A stretch of DNA of 8,996 nt from Bacillota bacterium (GTDB lineage: Bacteria; Bacillota; Clostridia; Christensenellales; CAG-138): NCBI GenBank assembly GCA_023393045.1, contig JAEWMV010000029.1, forward strand, positions 1-8,996, written 5' to 3'. The notes under the pieces are model-generated. The model had not been told where the DNA came from, made no database searches, and saw nothing but the letters and a program-made list of their open reading frames with translations. Positions 7,891 to 8,996 of this stretch are shown in pieces. How positions within the stretch are numbered: the stretch's first letter is position 1; each line of letters starts with the position of its first letter. The position numbers were made by a program, and so were the translations under genes.

Positions 7891-7919
7891 AGGATACCAT
7901 ATTTCTCCGCTTTTCTCAT
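7891..7919 (-). promoter_or_regulatory. Candidate sigma-A promoter with extended -10 element, upstream of the glycosyltransferase
   Basis: On the minus strand an extended -10, TGGTATCCT, lies at 7899-7891; its hexamer TATCCT matches TATAAT at four of six positions, including the key second A and last T. Exactly 17 bp upstream is ATGAGA (7919-7914), matching TTGACA at four of six positions. It sits in an AT-rich island within a GC-rich region, and a start near 7884 would give a leader of about 30 nt before the coding region. It would let the glycosyltransferase-gtrA pair, and the genes after it, be expressed separately from rnhB-yraN. This is inferred from sequence only. Confidence 0.35.
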
Positions 7920-7941
7920 CCCGCTGCCAAATTATTAACAA

Positions 7942-8292
7942 TTATACCTGAAATGCGTTTTCGATATGCGTCACATGCAGAGAGGGCAGCGCCACCTCGA
8001 TTACGTCGAAGCGAAGGCGCGCCTCCATTAACCCGTGATCCGCCGCGTACGCCGTGGCGGCCGTGATGATGTTCAACTGCTTTTTGCGCGTTACGGCCTC
8101 GCGCCCCAGACCGTAGGCGCGCGACGAGCGCGCCTTGACCTCGACGAACACGGTCGTTTCCCCGTCTTGCATGACGAGGTCGACCTCGCACCTCTGCGCC
8201 CGGAAGTTTTTTTCAAGCAGCACATAACCCTTCTTCTCTAAATAGAGAAGCGCCGTCTGCTCTCCCTCGCTGCCTTTTGCTCTCTTATTCAC
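7942..8292 (-). CDS. yraN: YraN family (UPF0102) nuclease-fold protein
   Basis: YraN proteins have a restriction-endonuclease-like fold; their cellular role is unsettled, though archaeal and bacterial relatives suggest action on nucleic-acid structures. The 116-residue product matches the family throughout: KGSEGEQTALLYLEKKGY (6-23), KNFR (28-31), CEVDLVMQDG (35-44), TVFVEVKARSS (47-57), the YGLG stretch (60-63) and RFDVIEV (94-100). The probable PD-(D/E)xK metal and catalytic residues are Glu11, Glu36/Asp38, Glu51 and Lys53. The start is a GTG that overlaps the rnhB stop as GTGA. Its ribosome site GGAGG lies inside the last glycine codons of rnhB. Position 35 is Cys, where most homologues have Gly (usual GEIDL). 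The gene commonly follows rnhB in Firmicutes. Confidence 0.93.
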   Translation of the reverse strand: MNKRAKGSEGEQTALLYLEKKGYVLLEKNFRAQRCEVDLVMQDGETTVFVEVKARSSRAYGLGREAVTRKKQLNIITAATAYAADHGLMEARLRFDVIEVALPSLHVTHIENAFQV

Positions 8293-8924
8293 GCCCCCCC
8301 TCCCAGTATGCCCCTGATGAAGCTTTTGCGGTGGAGCGGGCAGGGGCCATATTCGCGCAGCGCGGCGATGTGCTCCGCCGTGCCATAGCCTTTGTTCCTA
8401 TTGAAGCCGTATTGCGGATACACTTCGTGCATCTCATCCATATAAGCGTCCCGCTCGACCTTGGCGAGTATGGAGGCGGCGGCGATGAGGTAGCTTGCCG
8501 CGTCCCCGTGGATGATGGGATGCTGCCGCGCGGGGATGGCGAGGCCGCTCACCGCGTCCACGAGCGCCTCTTCGCAGGGGCAGCCCATCGCCGTATACGC
8601 GATGCAAAACGCCTTTTTCGTGGCGTTGAGTATGTTGATTTGGTCGATCTCCTCCTGCCCCACCCAGCCGAGGCCGTAAGCCGTCGCGCTCTCTTTGATG
8701 CGGGGATAGAGCATCTCCCGGCGCTTTGCCGAGAGCTTTTTTGAGTCGTTGACGTATTCGATAAGGGGTTCCTGCGGCAGTATGACACACGCGGCGACGA
8801 CGGGCCCCGCGAGAGGACCGCGGCCGACCTCGTCCATGCCCGCGGGATATACGCCCTTCGTCCAGAAGGCGCGCTCCGTTTCGGTCATGGCCATTAAGCG
8901 AGCATGTTCCTTTTCCGCCGCCAT
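8289..8924 (-). CDS. rnhB: Ribonuclease HII
   Basis: RNase HII cuts the RNA strand of RNA-DNA hybrids and removes single ribonucleotides misincorporated in DNA. The 211-residue protein is of normal length. It carries GMDEVGRGPLAGPVV (29-43) with the first two metal ligands Asp31 and Glu32, NDSKKLS (59-65), Asp123, and Asp141 in HGDAASYLIAAASILAKVERD. The 18-residue spacing between Asp123 and Asp141 equals that of the matching aspartates in the E. coli enzyme, so the DEDD set is complete. The C-terminal GYGTAEH (179-185) and HRKSF (198-202) are also typical. The ATG at 8924 directly follows the stop of the rbgA-like gene (TGAATG), with GGGGGA seven bases upstream. The Gly-rich C-terminal tail doubles as the ribosome site for yraN. 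Confidence 0.97.
   Translation of the reverse strand: MAAEKEHARLMAMTETERAFWTKGVYPAGMDEVGRGPLAGPVVAACVILPQEPLIEYVNDSKKLSAKRREMLYPRIKESATAYGLGWVGQEEIDQINILNATKKAFCIAYTAMGCPCEEALVDAVSGLAIPARQHPIIHGDAASYLIAAASILAKVERDAYMDEMHEVYPQYGFNRNKGYGTAEHIAALREYGPCPLHRKSFIRGILGGGA
8299..8303 (-). promoter_or_regulatory. Shine-Dalgarno site of yraN, embedded in the 3' end of rnhB
   Basis: The minus strand reads GGGAGGGGGGGCGTGA. GGAGG lies six bases before the yraN GTG, and the same bases encode the closing Gly-Gly-Gly-Ala of RNase HII. It decides the GTG start and implies that yraN translation is coupled to rnhB. Confidence 0.7.
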
Positions 8925-8996
8925 TCAGTTTTCCCCCGGCAGGTCGAGCGTCGCGCGCGCGATTTTGCCCGCGCGAAATTCGTCGAGCGCGATGCG
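8925..8996 (-). CDS. rbgA: C-terminal tail (23 residues) of a YlqF/RbgA-type ribosome biogenesis GTPase, N-terminus beyond window
   Basis: Only the last 23 codons and the stop are in the window. They read RIALDEFRAGKIARATLDLP and then GEN. The DEFRAGK(I/L)-R-(I/T)-L pattern is how many clostridial YlqF/RbgA proteins end, and rbgA is the usual gene just before rnhB. RbgA is a circularly permuted GTPase needed for late assembly of the 50S ribosomal subunit. The stop codon abuts the rnhB ATG with no gap, pointing to one transcript. The call rests on a short tail plus gene order, so it is less sure than the others. Confidence 0.65.
   Translation of the reverse strand, partial: RIALDEFRAGKIARATLDLPGEN

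Noticed and set aside
6409..7938. A 509-codon open frame on the plus strand opposite the glycosyltransferase
   Set aside because: Its product is rich in Arg, His, Glu and Ala with no recognisable domain, and it mirrors the reading of a GC-rich gene that has clear motifs throughout. It is a frame shadow.
7855..7941. A longer glycosyltransferase starting at an in-frame TTG near 7941
   Set aside because: The extra 29 residues are polar and would hide the signal peptide. GAGG precedes the ATG at 7854.

Overview
This is a 9 kb stretch of GC-rich bacterial chromosome (around 60% G+C by eye) in which every supportable gene lies on the minus strand. Read in transcription order (right to left) the genes are: the C-terminal tail of a YlqF/RbgA-type ribosome biogenesis GTPase, rnhB (RNase HII), a YraN/UPF0102 nuclease-fold protein, a very large membrane glycosyltransferase, a GtrA-family membrane protein, a ComM/YifB AAA+ ATPase, dprA, and the first 306 codons of topA. 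The order rbgA-rnhB-yraN-(comM)-dprA-topA is a familiar Firmicutes housekeeping cluster. With the high G+C and the sequence style this suggests a GC-rich member of the Clostridia, perhaps an uncultured gut lineage. The exact taxon cannot be read from this window.

Layout. Positions 8289-8996 hold the rbgA tail and rnhB, which abut without a gap (TGAATG). yraN (7942-8292) overlaps rnhB by GTGA. An 87-bp AT-rich gap (7855-7941, 34 G/C of 87 by my count) follows; it is the longest non-coding stretch and carries a plausible extended -10 promoter. Next comes a 1247-codon gene (4111-7854) whose product has a cleavable signal peptide, a carbohydrate-binding-like domain, a Gpi18/GT87-like GT-C membrane enzyme and a second, PMT/GT39-like GT-C enzyme. 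A second beta-sandwich-like domain is inserted in the first outer loop of the PMT half. A 160-residue GtrA protein (3606-4088) follows at once. Then come comM (2055-3590), dprA (956/958-2058, overlapping comM by ATGA) and topA (1-918, cut by the window edge). No RNA gene, CRISPR array, insertion sequence or convincing terminator was seen.

How the genes fit together. comM and dprA act on DNA taken up or exchanged (branch migration and RecA loading). rnhB and topA deal with RNA-DNA hybrids and negative supercoiling, and YraN probably acts on nucleic acid. The giant glycosyltransferase and GtrA form a separate two-gene cell-surface module set inside this cluster. GtrA proteins are associated with polyprenyl-phosphate-linked sugars at the membrane, and GT-C enzymes use such lipid-linked donors on the outer face, so the pair makes a coherent donor-supply plus transfer unit. 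This module is the most unusual part of the window.
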